NCBI GenBank assembly: GCA_964437365.1
Contig: CAYTGM010000029.1
Location: 1 to 62,156, forward strand
DNA length: 62,156 nucleotides
From: CAYTGM01 sp964437365
GTDB taxonomy: Bacteria; Sumerlaeota; Sumerlaeia; SLMS01
Direction: 5' to 3'
Shown here piece by piece: positions 27,585 to 36,269 of this stretch. Both the position numbers and the translations under genes were made by a program. Under the pieces are notes generated by a model. That model was not told where the DNA came from. It saw nothing but the letters and a program-made list of their open reading frames with translations, and ran no database searches. Positions within the stretch are counted from its first letter, which is position 1. Every line of letters begins with the position of its first letter.

Positions 27585-28543
27585 TTCTTTGATGACGTTA
27601 TCCTGCGGGAGCATCGGTCGGTATTCCTCAGGCTGGAGATTTCGACAGATAACCTGAAGGACGCCTTAAGACTTTATGGTCACCCACCCTGGGAACGCTG
27701 GTCGATGACCGTCGCGGTGATGTATTGTTGAAAATCCCCAAAATTACATAATCGTCCCATCTCGACAATCCTCGCAATCGCTTACACCTCTCCTTTCCCG
27801 CTCCTTATCCCCTGAAAAAATTGGCAAGTCGCCTTCTTTGCTGGATCAATATTCGCCTTCGTTATTCCATTTTCGCTGTGTATATTGATCTTTTCAAATT
27901 ATTATCCGACCTCCTTGAGTCCACAAAAATCTGAATATACCTGCTTGCAACTTGCTTGCTACCTGCTTAAAACCTGCATTCGAAAGCAGGTAGCAAGCAA
28001 CGTATATGAAAGTTGAAACAAGATTGATTGGGAGAGAGACCTCATTCTGCAACCGCTTACGACGTCATGTTCCTCAGGCTTCAACCTAACGAACCTCTTC
28101 GCACACAGGAAACTCTGATCTTTGTTTTAAACCTCGGATGGACTCGGATAAACACAGATTTAGATAAAACGACCTGGGTCGTGAAGCTTCAAATGAAACG
28201 GTGATACAAATCATCCTGTTGAGCATGCAACTCATGTCTATGCGTCTTACCCTCTATGAATCCCTAGAGGTATATAGAACCTCCCGTAGCGACGCAATGA
28301 CGCACAAAAATACCTGCGCGCAAAAAACACCCGAACACATCGAGACCATACCGTAGGTCTTATAATTTACCCTGAAGTTGGTATCATGGTGATTCGGAGG
28401 ACTCTTCCGATATTGGCTTCGATATACGATTGAGACGGATGGAAAAACTCCATGGATAGAGTTTACACGCACCCCGCTCTTTGCCAAAGGGTCGCAGTTC
28501 TATTTCATCAATGGAATGGATACTAAATGGGGCATTTGAAAAC
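27585..28543. other. Gene-free 960-bp stretch
   Basis: No credible gene is present; the longest open frame (77 codons, minus strand) has no domain or ribosome site. The stretch is AT-richer than its neighbours. It holds a perfect 17-bp inverted repeat at 27952-28000, listed separately, and a run near 28130-28165 that looks like dispersed intergenic repeat sequence. It separates the kinase-sigma pair from the convergent end of the acetyltransferase gene. Confidence 0.6.
27939..28000. repeat. Perfect 17-bp inverted repeat with CCTGCTT repeats
   Basis: The arm at 27952-27968 (TTGCTTGCTACCTGCTT) and its exact complement at 27984-28000 enclose a 15-nt loop. ACCTGCTT occurs at 27939-27946 and 27961-27968, and ACCTGC again at 27972-27977. 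No T-tract follows on either strand. It could be a structured RNA, a protein-binding site or a small mobile repeat of the REP or MITE kind. Confidence 0.6.
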
Positions 28544-29095
28544 TCAGGATGACTGTTGGCTTCGCCACTCTTTTTCGAGAAGTCCCATCACATAGAAATC
28601 GCAATACTCGCCGTTGTGTTTCATGGCTTCACGAAGTTTTCCCTCTTCAACGAAGCCCGTTTTCTTATAAGCTCGAACGGCAGCTTCGTTTCCTTCCCAT
28701 ACGTGGAGCTGAATCCGGTGAAGGTTCAGCACATCAAAGGAATACTCCATCATGAGATGTGTGGCGTCTTTCGCATAGCCTTTCCCCCACTCTTCGGTGT
28801 CAGGCAGGCAGATGGAAAAAATGGCGGCTCCGCTGACCAGGTCGACGCGATGGAGAGCGGTCATGCCGATCTTCTTTTCCGAATCTTTGACGTAAATAAT
28901 GAAAGGAATAAAATCAGACCCCGGTGCGTAGAGCCCCTTGATACGTTCTTCCTGAGCAGCAAGCGAAGTTGGAGTGTGGGTAAAGAAACTACGGCGAACG
29001 TCTGGGTCGTTGTTGCATGCAGCCAGGATCGGCGCGTCCTCTACTTCAACGGGCAGGAGATCGATGCGCTCACCACGCAAAAAGGTGTTTTTCAT
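28544..29095 (-). CDS. GNAT acetyltransferase (RimJ/RimL-like)
   Basis: This 183-residue member of the GNAT fold transfers an acetyl group from acetyl-CoA to an amine. The start FLRGERIDLLPVEVEDAPIL and the CoA-binding run EEWGKGYAKDATHLMMEYSFDVLNLHRIQL (about 100-128) are typical of the RimJ/RimL branch, as are EAAVRAYKKTGFVEEGKLRE and FYVMGLLEKEW at the end. The substrate may be a protein N-terminus, a small amine or an antibiotic; the sequence does not say. It is divergent from the SpoIID-like gene, with about 110 bases between them. Confidence 0.9.
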   Translation of the reverse strand: MKNTFLRGERIDLLPVEVEDAPILAACNNDPDVRRSFFTHTPTSLAAQEERIKGLYAPGSDFIPFIIYVKDSEKKIGMTALHRVDLVSGAAIFSICLPDTEEWGKGYAKDATHLMMEYSFDVLNLHRIQLHVWEGNEAAVRAYKKTGFVEEGKLREAMKHNGEYCDFYVMGLLEKEWRSQQSS

Positions 29096-29208
29096 GTCGG
29101 TGCATCCCTATGATTGCATTATCAGTGCAAAATCAATGTTTGCACCGGAGACGGCAGAGGTGTCAAAGGAGAGTCGTTACTTATTCCAGAGAGATGGATC
29201 AGGTTTAT

Positions 29209-30564
29209 ATGAAAAAGCTTCAGTTCTTAACAGTTTTGTTTGTTTTGGGTCTCTTAATCACTTCTTCGAGGCCTGGATTTGCCGATAATCATGTAGAGAA
29301 AGATCACAAAGAGCCTAATGTCCGGGTTCTGCTTATCCGTTCGCTTGCTGAAGTGGAGTTTATTCCGTCGGGAGAAACGAAAGCTGCGATCAAGGACTCT
29401 GAGGAGAGCCTTCAACTTGCCGGGGGATCCGAGATGTTACTCTCCGTCAGTGAGGGAAAAGTTTCTCTTTCCGCAAAAGACTCTGAAGAAAGTGCGCTCT
29501 CTGGTACGTCTATCACTCTAACTCCTGGCAACGGAATGGACCCCATTCTCATTAAGCAGGTACCGTTTGGTGTCGGCTGGTGGTGGGAATCAGCAGAAGA
29601 CCGCAGCTATGAGGGGGAACTTGAAGTTGTTGCGGGTGAAGACAACAATCTCAATATTATCCTCGAGCTTCCCGTTGAGGAATACCTGCGCGGTGTTGTG
29701 CCCTCGGAAATCGGACCCGATGCTCCCACAGAGGCACTAAAAGCCCAGGCTGTGGCTGCAAGATCCGAAACAATGACAGCTCTTCTGGAGAGAACTTATG
29801 AGGGACCGGGCTATGATATATGCGCCGATGTTGATTGCCAGGTTTTCTCAGGTTTAGTGAAACGGAACGATGCAACAGATCAGGCCATCAAGGATACGAG
29901 AGGTCTTATTCTCTCATGGGAAGGCAAACCAATCCATGCGTATTACGCCTCGAACTGTGGAGGTCACTCGGAAGACATTGGCGATGTGTGGCCTGACCGT
30001 GACCGTGGTATCCCCTGCTGGTCAGGTAACCTTGAAGGACCCAATGAAGATCCCGGAGACTTGACAAAGGAAGATGTGGTTGAGGCTTGGATAAAGTCGA
30101 AGCCAGACTCCTACTGCAATACTGTTCAGTTCCCTAGTCTTCCGGAATGGACTCGAAAATACTTCCGCTGGGAACATGAAGTTAATATTATGGAAATGTC
30201 CAGACTTGCTGCTGAAGTTCAGCACGTTGGCCGGGTGCTGGATATCGTTCCTGTGGAACGAGGCGTGTCAGGACGCTTGAAGAAGGTGAAGATTGTTGGC
30301 TCAGGCGGTGAGTTTGAAGTGGGGCCAGAGCTGGCGATTCGTCGCCTCTGGGAGCCCCCGCTGAGATCTTCATGCTTTATCGTGGAGAAACTGGGAACCG
30401 ACCCGGAGGAACCTGAAGGTTTCCGTATTCTGGGTGCTGGCTATGGGCACGGTGTTGGTATGTGTCAGACTGGAGCCATGGGTCGTGCTTTGTCAGGACA
30501 GGACTTCAAAGAGATTCTTAGTCACTATTATACAAAGGCGGAAGTTATTTCTGCGTACGAATAA
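29209..30564 (+). CDS. SpoIID/LytB-domain protein
   Basis: This is an exported protein of 451 residues with a signal peptide (MKK start, ending SRPGFAD at about 25). Residues 145-450 carry the SpoIID domain: LPVEEYLRGVVPSEIG, EALKAQAVAARSE with the Glu thought to be catalytic in SpoIID, the paired-Cys run CADVDCQVFSG, ASNCGGHSED, and the C-terminal GYGHGVGMCQTGAMGRA. SpoIID enzymes cut glycan strands that lack stem peptides, so this could act after an amidase such as that at 1331-2389. ATG 29209 is preferred, with AGG 5 bases upstream; ATG 29194 is possible. It is present here outside any sporulation context. Confidence 0.88.
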   Translation: MKKLQFLTVLFVLGLLITSSRPGFADNHVEKDHKEPNVRVLLIRSLAEVEFIPSGETKAAIKDSEESLQLAGGSEMLLSVSEGKVSLSAKDSEESALSGTSITLTPGNGMDPILIKQVPFGVGWWWESAEDRSYEGELEVVAGEDNNLNIILELPVEEYLRGVVPSEIGPDAPTEALKAQAVAARSETMTALLERTYEGPGYDICADVDCQVFSGLVKRNDATDQAIKDTRGLILSWEGKPIHAYYASNCGGHSEDIGDVWPDRDRGIPCWSGNLEGPNEDPGDLTKEDVVEAWIKSKPDSYCNTVQFPSLPEWTRKYFRWEHEVNIMEMSRLAAEVQHVGRVLDIVPVERGVSGRLKKVKIVGSGGEFEVGPELAIRRLWEPPLRSSCFIVEKLGTDPEEPEGFRILGAGYGHGVGMCQTGAMGRALSGQDFKEILSHYYTKAEVISAYE

Positions 30565-30735
30565 TCGAATTCCCGGCGGATCTTGAGCAGTAAAAGATTC
30601 GTCTGGAAATTTGATAAGATTAGGCTTATCGCACGAAAAAGTCGTTGCTTGAGCATCATATGAATGGAAACGTTCTGAGCAAATGGCGACGGGTTCGCTG
30701 TGAACCCTCGATTATTGCTCAATGGAAAGCTAAGA

Positions 30736-32331
30736 ATGACCAAAAAGCCTGAAAATACACAGAAAATAGCCCTGATGGACACAACGCTTCGCGATGGGGA
30801 ACAGACCCATGGTGTCTCAATCCCCGGCCATGAGAAACTGATCGTGGCGAAACGCCTGCTGGCAGAAGTAAAAGTCGACCGAATTGAAGTCGCCAGTTGC
30901 CGCGTAAGCGAAGGCGAGAGGGAATCACTCGCTCGAATTATGGATTGGGCCAATAAAGAAGGATACGGTGATCAGGTTGAGGTCCTTTCTTTCGTTGATC
31001 ATAAGGCGTCCGTCGACTGGCTGAAGTCTGCGGGCTGCCGACGCATGAATCTTTTGACCAAAGGTTCCCTTCACCATTGCACTAACCAGCTTCGCAAGAC
31101 TCTCAAAGAGCACCTGGCTGATATTCGCCAGACTCTTGATTACGCTGTCGAGCAAGGGGTCACGTCTTGTATATACCTTGAAGACTGGTCAAATGGTCAG
31201 ATGCACTCACCAGAGTATGTCTGGGAAATGCTTGACGAAATTACTCAATGGCCATTCGAGCGTATTCACTTGTGCGACACTTTGGGGATTCTTTCACCGG
31301 ACCATGTTGCCGAATATCACGCCCAGATCTGCTCGAGATACCCTGATAGTATTTTTGAATTTCATGGTCACAATGATTACGGACTCGCAACTGCCAACGC
31401 ACTGGCAGCCGTGAAGAATGGTGCTCTCGGTCTGCACGTTACAGTAAATGGTCTTGGCGAACGAGCAGGTAATACGCCTTTGGCTGAAATCGTTCCTGTC
31501 CTGTGCGATCACTCAGATTTTGCGACCAGTGTTGACGAGACAAAACTGCAGGATATAAGTCGCCTTGTCGAAGCGTTCAGTGGAAAACGCGTGAGTGCGA
31601 ATTCACCTATTATCGGCACAGATGTTTATACACAGACTGCCGGAATTCACGCTGACGGAGACAAGAAAGGCAATTTGTACGAAAGCCGACTGACGCCAAA
31701 GCGCTTTGCTCGTGACCGAGTCTATGCACTGGGTAAGCTTTCGGGTCGTAGTAACCTGGATTTCAATCTGGACAAACTGGGCCTCAACCTGACACCGGAA
31801 CAAAGAAAAGAGGTTCTTGCACGCGTAGTGGAACTTGGTGACCAGAAAAAAGTGGTTACAACGGAAGACCTTCCTTTCATCATCGCCGACCTTTTCTCAA
31901 CACCGGAAGATCAGCCTTTCAAGATCGAAGGGTTTGTGGTGACAACGACTCTTCAGATGATGCCATCAGCGAACGTCCGCGTCAACCTGGCCGGAGAGCA
32001 TTACGAAGCAGTCGCCTACGGCAATGGTGGCTATGATGCCTTCATGAATGCTTTGAAAGAAATCGCTCCGAAGATGGGCGTCGACATTCCTAAGCTCATC
32101 GACTACGAAGTGCATATACCTCCTGGGGGTCGTACAAATGCCCTGGTGGAGACGACTATTACCTGGGAAGGTGGAATCAAGACTCGCGCTGTTTCCAGTG
32201 ACCAGACCATCGCAGCGGTTCGCGCAACCGAGCGGATGATCAATATAAAGCTGAAGGGACATTCTTCAGACATCGTACAGCTGCCAGGTGGCAAGACGGT
32301 AGAAACACGAACTGCTCCTGCAGAAGGGTAA
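30736..32331 (+). CDS. cimA: (R)-citramalate synthase, Leptospira type
   Basis: This member of the LeuA/CimA family joins pyruvate and acetyl-CoA to citramalate, the first step of the threonine-independent route to isoleucine. The TIM-barrel motifs are LMDTTLRDGEQT (about 13-24), FHGHNDYGLA and VNGLGERAGNTPLAE. NLLTKGSLHH, YLEDWSNG, SGKRVSAN and TQTAGIHADGDKKGNLY match, as I recall it, the Leptospira interrogans enzyme, which uses pyruvate rather than 2-oxoisovalerate. The C-terminal 130 residues form a LeuA-type regulatory domain. ATG 30736 has GGAAAG at a good distance; GTG 30700 is less likely. Isopropylmalate synthase remains the alternative. Confidence 0.85.
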   Translation: MTKKPENTQKIALMDTTLRDGEQTHGVSIPGHEKLIVAKRLLAEVKVDRIEVASCRVSEGERESLARIMDWANKEGYGDQVEVLSFVDHKASVDWLKSAGCRRMNLLTKGSLHHCTNQLRKTLKEHLADIRQTLDYAVEQGVTSCIYLEDWSNGQMHSPEYVWEMLDEITQWPFERIHLCDTLGILSPDHVAEYHAQICSRYPDSIFEFHGHNDYGLATANALAAVKNGALGLHVTVNGLGERAGNTPLAEIVPVLCDHSDFATSVDETKLQDISRLVEAFSGKRVSANSPIIGTDVYTQTAGIHADGDKKGNLYESRLTPKRFARDRVYALGKLSGRSNLDFNLDKLGLNLTPEQRKEVLARVVELGDQKKVVTTEDLPFIIADLFSTPEDQPFKIEGFVVTTTLQMMPSANVRVNLAGEHYEAVAYGNGGYDAFMNALKEIAPKMGVDIPKLIDYEVHIPPGGRTNALVETTITWEGGIKTRAVSSDQTIAAVRATERMINIKLKGHSSDIVQLPGGKTVETRTAPAEG

Positions 32332-32335
32332 ATGA

Positions 32336-32692
32336 ATGGGGCAGCAAGAAGACCCAACAAGTCCAACTAAAGTTGACACAAGCAACTCTCCCCGACGGTT
32401 CACCGCCGGGGATCATTGTGCCTGGAAGACCACAGACGAAGGCTGGGTATCCTATAAGATAAAAGTTCCTAAAGAATATATTGGATATCTTGTGTCTATA
32501 TTTGAGGCTTATGAAAATCACTTCCTCGTAAGAACGGAAATAAAAGAAATGGGAGTCCTCAGAATCTGGTTTCCAGCGGATCATGAGCCTCTCTTAAAGG
32601 AAATCTTTCTCGAAATGAGAACTGAAGTCTGGATCGAGGTGCTTGAAAAAGCCGAAGGAATGACTGGGCTAGACGAGGTGTTTCCTCAATGA
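32336..32692 (+). CDS. Small conserved protein, DUF4911-like
   Basis: This 118-residue soluble protein has a polar N-terminus of about 25 residues followed by a compact alpha/beta unit: YKIKVPKEYIGYLVSIFEAYENHFLVRT, then VLRIWFPADHEPLLKEIFLEM. The order (a barrier of Lys-Val-Pro, a helix with EAYE, then a strand with RT) is like DUF4911 proteins of unknown role. It lies 4 bases after cimA and its stop overlaps the next start (ATGA), so it is made together with them. It could be a small ligand-binding protein; nothing catalytic is visible. Confidence 0.6.
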   Translation: MGQQEDPTSPTKVDTSNSPRRFTAGDHCAWKTTDEGWVSYKIKVPKEYIGYLVSIFEAYENHFLVRTEIKEMGVLRIWFPADHEPLLKEIFLEMRTEVWIEVLEKAEGMTGLDEVFPQ

Positions 32693-35229
32693 ATGCTCAA
32701 TCTGATGAAGCCAGAAACCTCCCCTGGTCAATCGCAGGACTGTCTGTTTTCTTCATCACAGTAGCTCTCGTTATTCTTGGCCTGACAGCCTATACATACC
32801 AGTTGGATGGAATTAAGGTACCGGGGCTCCACATTGGTGGTGCACTTTGCCTCGTGTTGTGGGCTGCTTTATGGACAAAGGGTAAGGTTCAAGCGCCATC
32901 CACTACTGTATGGGGATGCTATCTGGCCTTTCTTGTGGCATGCCTTGCGTCGACGCTATTCGCTGCAGACTTTGCCAAATGGCTCGGGTGGAACTACGTA
33001 GGGTTCTATACGTCAGCGTTTGGTTTCTTTTTGCTGGGTTCTTCCGTCATCCAATCGAGGCAGCTTCTCGAGTGGGTGTTGAAGTTCTGGGTGGTTCTTA
33101 CTTTTGTCACGACAACATTCGGGCTCGCTCATTATGGTGGAGTACTGGAGTATGTCTATAAACTTCTCTACCCCGATGGAGTTCCACGAGGGCAGGAGAG
33201 CACAAGGTTCCATGATTTAATTTATACGTTCAAAGGTGCTCGAAGTATGTTATCGACCATCCTGAATGTTCAATTCTTCGGTAACTTCCTGTTGATGTGC
33301 CTTCCGGTCTGCGCGTCGGCGACAGTCATTCTCTATCAGGATCTTCGAGAAAGCGCTCTTCGCTCTGAATTTCGAGGATCGTTCCGTGTCGCTATATTCT
33401 GGCTGACTCTTTCTGGGTTGTCTATCGTGTTCGGCCTCACCTGTATCTTTACAACATTCTCGAAATCAAGTATTCTACTCATTCCTCCATTTCTGCTTGT
33501 TTATCTGGCCGGACTTTATTTCTTCGGGAACCTCAGAAGAATTCCCTATCTGTGGTTGATGGTACTGCTGGGAGGCGTGATGTCCTTGACAGTCATGTAC
33601 TTTACTTTCGGAGACCTAAGTAACCAGCTTAAAGATGTGGGCGAAAGTCTTGCTCCTCGTCGTTATATCTATCTGGGTGCCTGGAGTATCTTTACCGAAA
33701 ACCCGGTACTTGGTTCGGGCCCGGGAACATTCAGAATTTATTTCCCAGAATTCAGAACTCCTGATTACCACTTGTACCGAATCAGCAATGTGACCCTCTA
33801 CGCACATAATTGGGTGCTTGACCTTCTTGCAGAGAACGGAATTCTGGGCACACTTGCCTACCTGGGATTCTTAATCGCAGTTGTATACACATCACTGCTT
33901 GCAATGCTTCGATCTGACAGCCTTGTCTATCGAGTAGCGATTCTTGGTTGCCTTCTAGGTTGTCTGGCGGTCTTGTCGGGATCGCTCATGACTCCCATGT
34001 CCAGATGGCCAGTCGGAACGACCTCTCTCTTCGCAATGTTGGCCACTCTGTATGGCGTCTCAACGTTCACCTTAAATGAATGTCGACGTGACGAAGACAC
34101 CCCCTCATCTTCTATGACGAAGAAGAATACAGACAAGGCAAGACAGACCATCCTCTATGGATCTATCATTTTTCTTCTCTGGACGGGCTATACGCATGTT
34201 AACAAGTTTAAGGCCGACTATTACCACAATGAAGGGATGAAGCGTTCAGAACTGCCGGCACAATATTTCTCCTCCTCTGGAATTGCAGAGAACCCACAAG
34301 TCATCCAGATCATGGAAACGGCAAAAGAGAACTTCCTGAAGTCATTGGAGTTCGATCCTGCCCGGCCAACGACTTACTATCACCTGGCTCATGTCTATAA
34401 CAGACTTGGCCAGCAGGAGGAGGCGCTGAAGACTTACAAGTCAATGCAGGAATTTGCGCCAGACTATTCAGAAGTTCATTACAATCTCGCCGTGATATAT
34501 TACAATAAGGCTTATGCTGTCTTTCGTGAGGCTGCTCGAATTCAGGATAATGCAGATCGTGAAAGCCTTGAAGAGGAAGGACTGAACTATTTGCAGAAAG
34601 CTGCTTCAGCTGCCGACCGCGCTGCGAAGCTCAGTAATAAAGTCTCTGTAGAATTCTTCAGTGCAAGAATTCAGCAGGAAGTAGCGCGTCGGTTGCCAGT
34701 GGAAAGTACTGAGCGCAAAGAAGCCTTTACTCGAGCTGGTGATATCTATTCAACAATCGTTGAACGACCTCTTTCCCAGGTTTTACAGGAGGAAGGTCAG
34801 CTCGAAAAAGAGATGCAAAACAAGACAGAGGCTGTTGGGCTTGCCATGGAAGCCTATAAGAGTGGCGATCAGCCAGAGAAAGCTGCAAAAGCAGCACTGG
34901 CCTCCCTGAAAATCGACCCTCTCAATCGCCAGCTCTTTCACGAAACGCTTCTCCTGCTCGAAGAAGCTGGCGAGAGCGAGCAGGCACTCAACCTCATCGA
35001 TGAAGGCCTCATGCGCAACCCTCTCAACGATCAGCTTCTTGTTCAAAAAGTAAACCTGCTTTTGAAGCTTAAAGACTACAAGAGAGCTTCAGAAACCGTC
35101 ACTTACATTTTAGCACTAGACGACAGACTGGCGACGAATAATGATTCCCTAATCTCTGAAAATGTTCGCGAGACACTTGCTGAGAGATTGCAGAAGATAA
35201 ATCAAGAGGTCATGAAAAGGGATGAGTAA
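32689..35229 (+). CDS. O-antigen-ligase-like membrane protein with TPR tail
   Basis: The 846-residue protein has two parts. Residues 1 to about 500 hold about 11-12 membrane helices with the Wzy_C/O-antigen ligase pattern, including the periplasmic loop run GAWSIFTENPVLGSGPGTFRIYFPEF and AHNWVLDLLAENGILGTLAYLG. Residues from about 540 to the end are TPR units (for example YYHLAHVYNRLGQQEEALKTY). Such proteins act in polymer ligation to lipid or in O-glycosylation, with the TPR part taking up partners. It overlaps both its neighbours by 4 and 8 bases, which is surprising beside amino acid genes. Confidence 0.85.
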   Translation: MNAQSDEARNLPWSIAGLSVFFITVALVILGLTAYTYQLDGIKVPGLHIGGALCLVLWAALWTKGKVQAPSTTVWGCYLAFLVACLASTLFAADFAKWLGWNYVGFYTSAFGFFLLGSSVIQSRQLLEWVLKFWVVLTFVTTTFGLAHYGGVLEYVYKLLYPDGVPRGQESTRFHDLIYTFKGARSMLSTILNVQFFGNFLLMCLPVCASATVILYQDLRESALRSEFRGSFRVAIFWLTLSGLSIVFGLTCIFTTFSKSSILLIPPFLLVYLAGLYFFGNLRRIPYLWLMVLLGGVMSLTVMYFTFGDLSNQLKDVGESLAPRRYIYLGAWSIFTENPVLGSGPGTFRIYFPEFRTPDYHLYRISNVTLYAHNWVLDLLAENGILGTLAYLGFLIAVVYTSLLAMLRSDSLVYRVAILGCLLGCLAVLSGSLMTPMSRWPVGTTSLFAMLATLYGVSTFTLNECRRDEDTPSSSMTKKNTDKARQTILYGSIIFLLWTGYTHVNKFKADYYHNEGMKRSELPAQYFSSSGIAENPQVIQIMETAKENFLKSLEFDPARPTTYYHLAHVYNRLGQQEEALKTYKSMQEFAPDYSEVHYNLAVIYYNKAYAVFREAARIQDNADRESLEEEGLNYLQKAASAADRAAKLSNKVSVEFFSARIQQEVARRLPVESTERKEAFTRAGDIYSTIVERPLSQVLQEEGQLEKEMQNKTEAVGLAMEAYKSGDQPEKAAKAALASLKIDPLNRQLFHETLLLLEEAGESEQALNLIDEGLMRNPLNDQLLVQKVNLLLKLKDYKRASETVTYILALDDRLATNNDSLISENVRETLAERLQKINQEVMKRDE

Positions 35230-36184
35230 AGAGCCAAAGCTGGAGCAGCCAGGATCAAAATGTGTCATATCAGTTCCTGGATCGACCTCGAACTTAGGTC
35301 CTGGATTTGACAGCATTGGGTGTGCTGTTGGTCTGCGAAATGAGTTTACTTTTGAAATTCTGGCCGATAGCGAGGTCGACCATGTTGAAGTCCATGGTAG
35401 AGCGACGAAAGGAATTCCAGCAACTAAGGACAATCTGGCTCTAACCACTGCCAAAGGATTTATTGCCGGCTTCGGACTCACTCCGCCTCCGATTTCCATG
35501 CTTTCCAACATAGAAGTCCCAAACGCACGAGGGCTTGGAAGCAGCAGCACAGCGATTGTTGCAGGACTTCTGGCGGGCAATGCCCTTATCGGGCGCCCCA
35601 TGTCCGTGAAAGAGATTCTTGATGCCGCTGTAGAAATAGAAGGGCATCCTGACAATGTGGCACCAGCAATCATCGGGGGACTTGTTGTTAGTGCATCCGA
35701 AAGAGCCCCTCTTGTCTATATGAAGGCTGCCGTTCACACGGATCTTCGCTTCCTGTTTATTATTCCCGACTATATGGTCAAGACAAGTGATGCTCGAAAA
35801 GCTCTGCCAGAACAGGTATCTTACCGGGATGCGATCTATAACCTGTCCAGAACCCCGCTGGTGGTGGAAGCTCTTAAAGAAGGGAATGAGGAGCTTCTAC
35901 GCTCTGCCTTGGAAGATCGTCTTCATCAGGATTATCGCAAACCACTCTATAAATGTTATGATGAGATTGAGAGTGCAGCTCTCAGGGCAGGAGCTCTTGG
36001 GTTCTGCGTAAGTGGTGCAGGCCCTACGATGCTTGCAATCTGTGGTAGAAGTACCATTCAGAATGTATCTTCTGAAACCTCAAAGATGATGAAGAACCTT
36101 GGGATCGGCGCTGACCTGATGGAACTTGAATGTGATCTTGAAGGGTCCCATGTTACCCTCCATCAAATGAGCGCCTCAGGTTGA
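35222..36184 (+). CDS. thrB: Homoserine kinase
   Basis: This GHMP-family kinase phosphorylates L-homoserine on the way to threonine. The 320-residue sequence starts with the substrate-site run VPGSTSNLGPGFDSIG, has the ATP loop RGLGSSSTAIVAGL (about 98-111) followed by EIEGHPDNVAPAIIGG, and ends with GFCVSGAGPTMLAI. It lies in the same coupled run as citramalate synthase, so branched-chain and threonine synthesis genes share a transcript here. The start ATG lies inside the previous gene, 8 bases before its stop. Confidence 0.95.
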   Translation: MSKEPKLEQPGSKCVISVPGSTSNLGPGFDSIGCAVGLRNEFTFEILADSEVDHVEVHGRATKGIPATKDNLALTTAKGFIAGFGLTPPPISMLSNIEVPNARGLGSSSTAIVAGLLAGNALIGRPMSVKEILDAAVEIEGHPDNVAPAIIGGLVVSASERAPLVYMKAAVHTDLRFLFIIPDYMVKTSDARKALPEQVSYRDAIYNLSRTPLVVEALKEGNEELLRSALEDRLHQDYRKPLYKCYDEIESAALRAGALGFCVSGAGPTMLAICGRSTIQNVSSETSKMMKNLGIGADLMELECDLEGSHVTLHQMSASG

Positions 36185-36269
36185 GCTTGCACTCAATGCT
36201 TGCTGTTTTTACTCTTCCGCATATTCTATTTCTATCTATCTTTACCGGGAAGAGCACCAACAGCAACCC

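Noticed and set aside
26871..27614. Minus-strand frame of 247 codons opposite the sigma factor
   Set aside because: It is fully antisense to the sigma-factor gene, whose family motifs are clear; the antisense product has no recognisable motif.
28254..28487. Minus-strand frame of 77 codons
   Set aside because: Composition and lack of a ribosome site argue against a gene; the stretch looks like intergenic repeat sequence.
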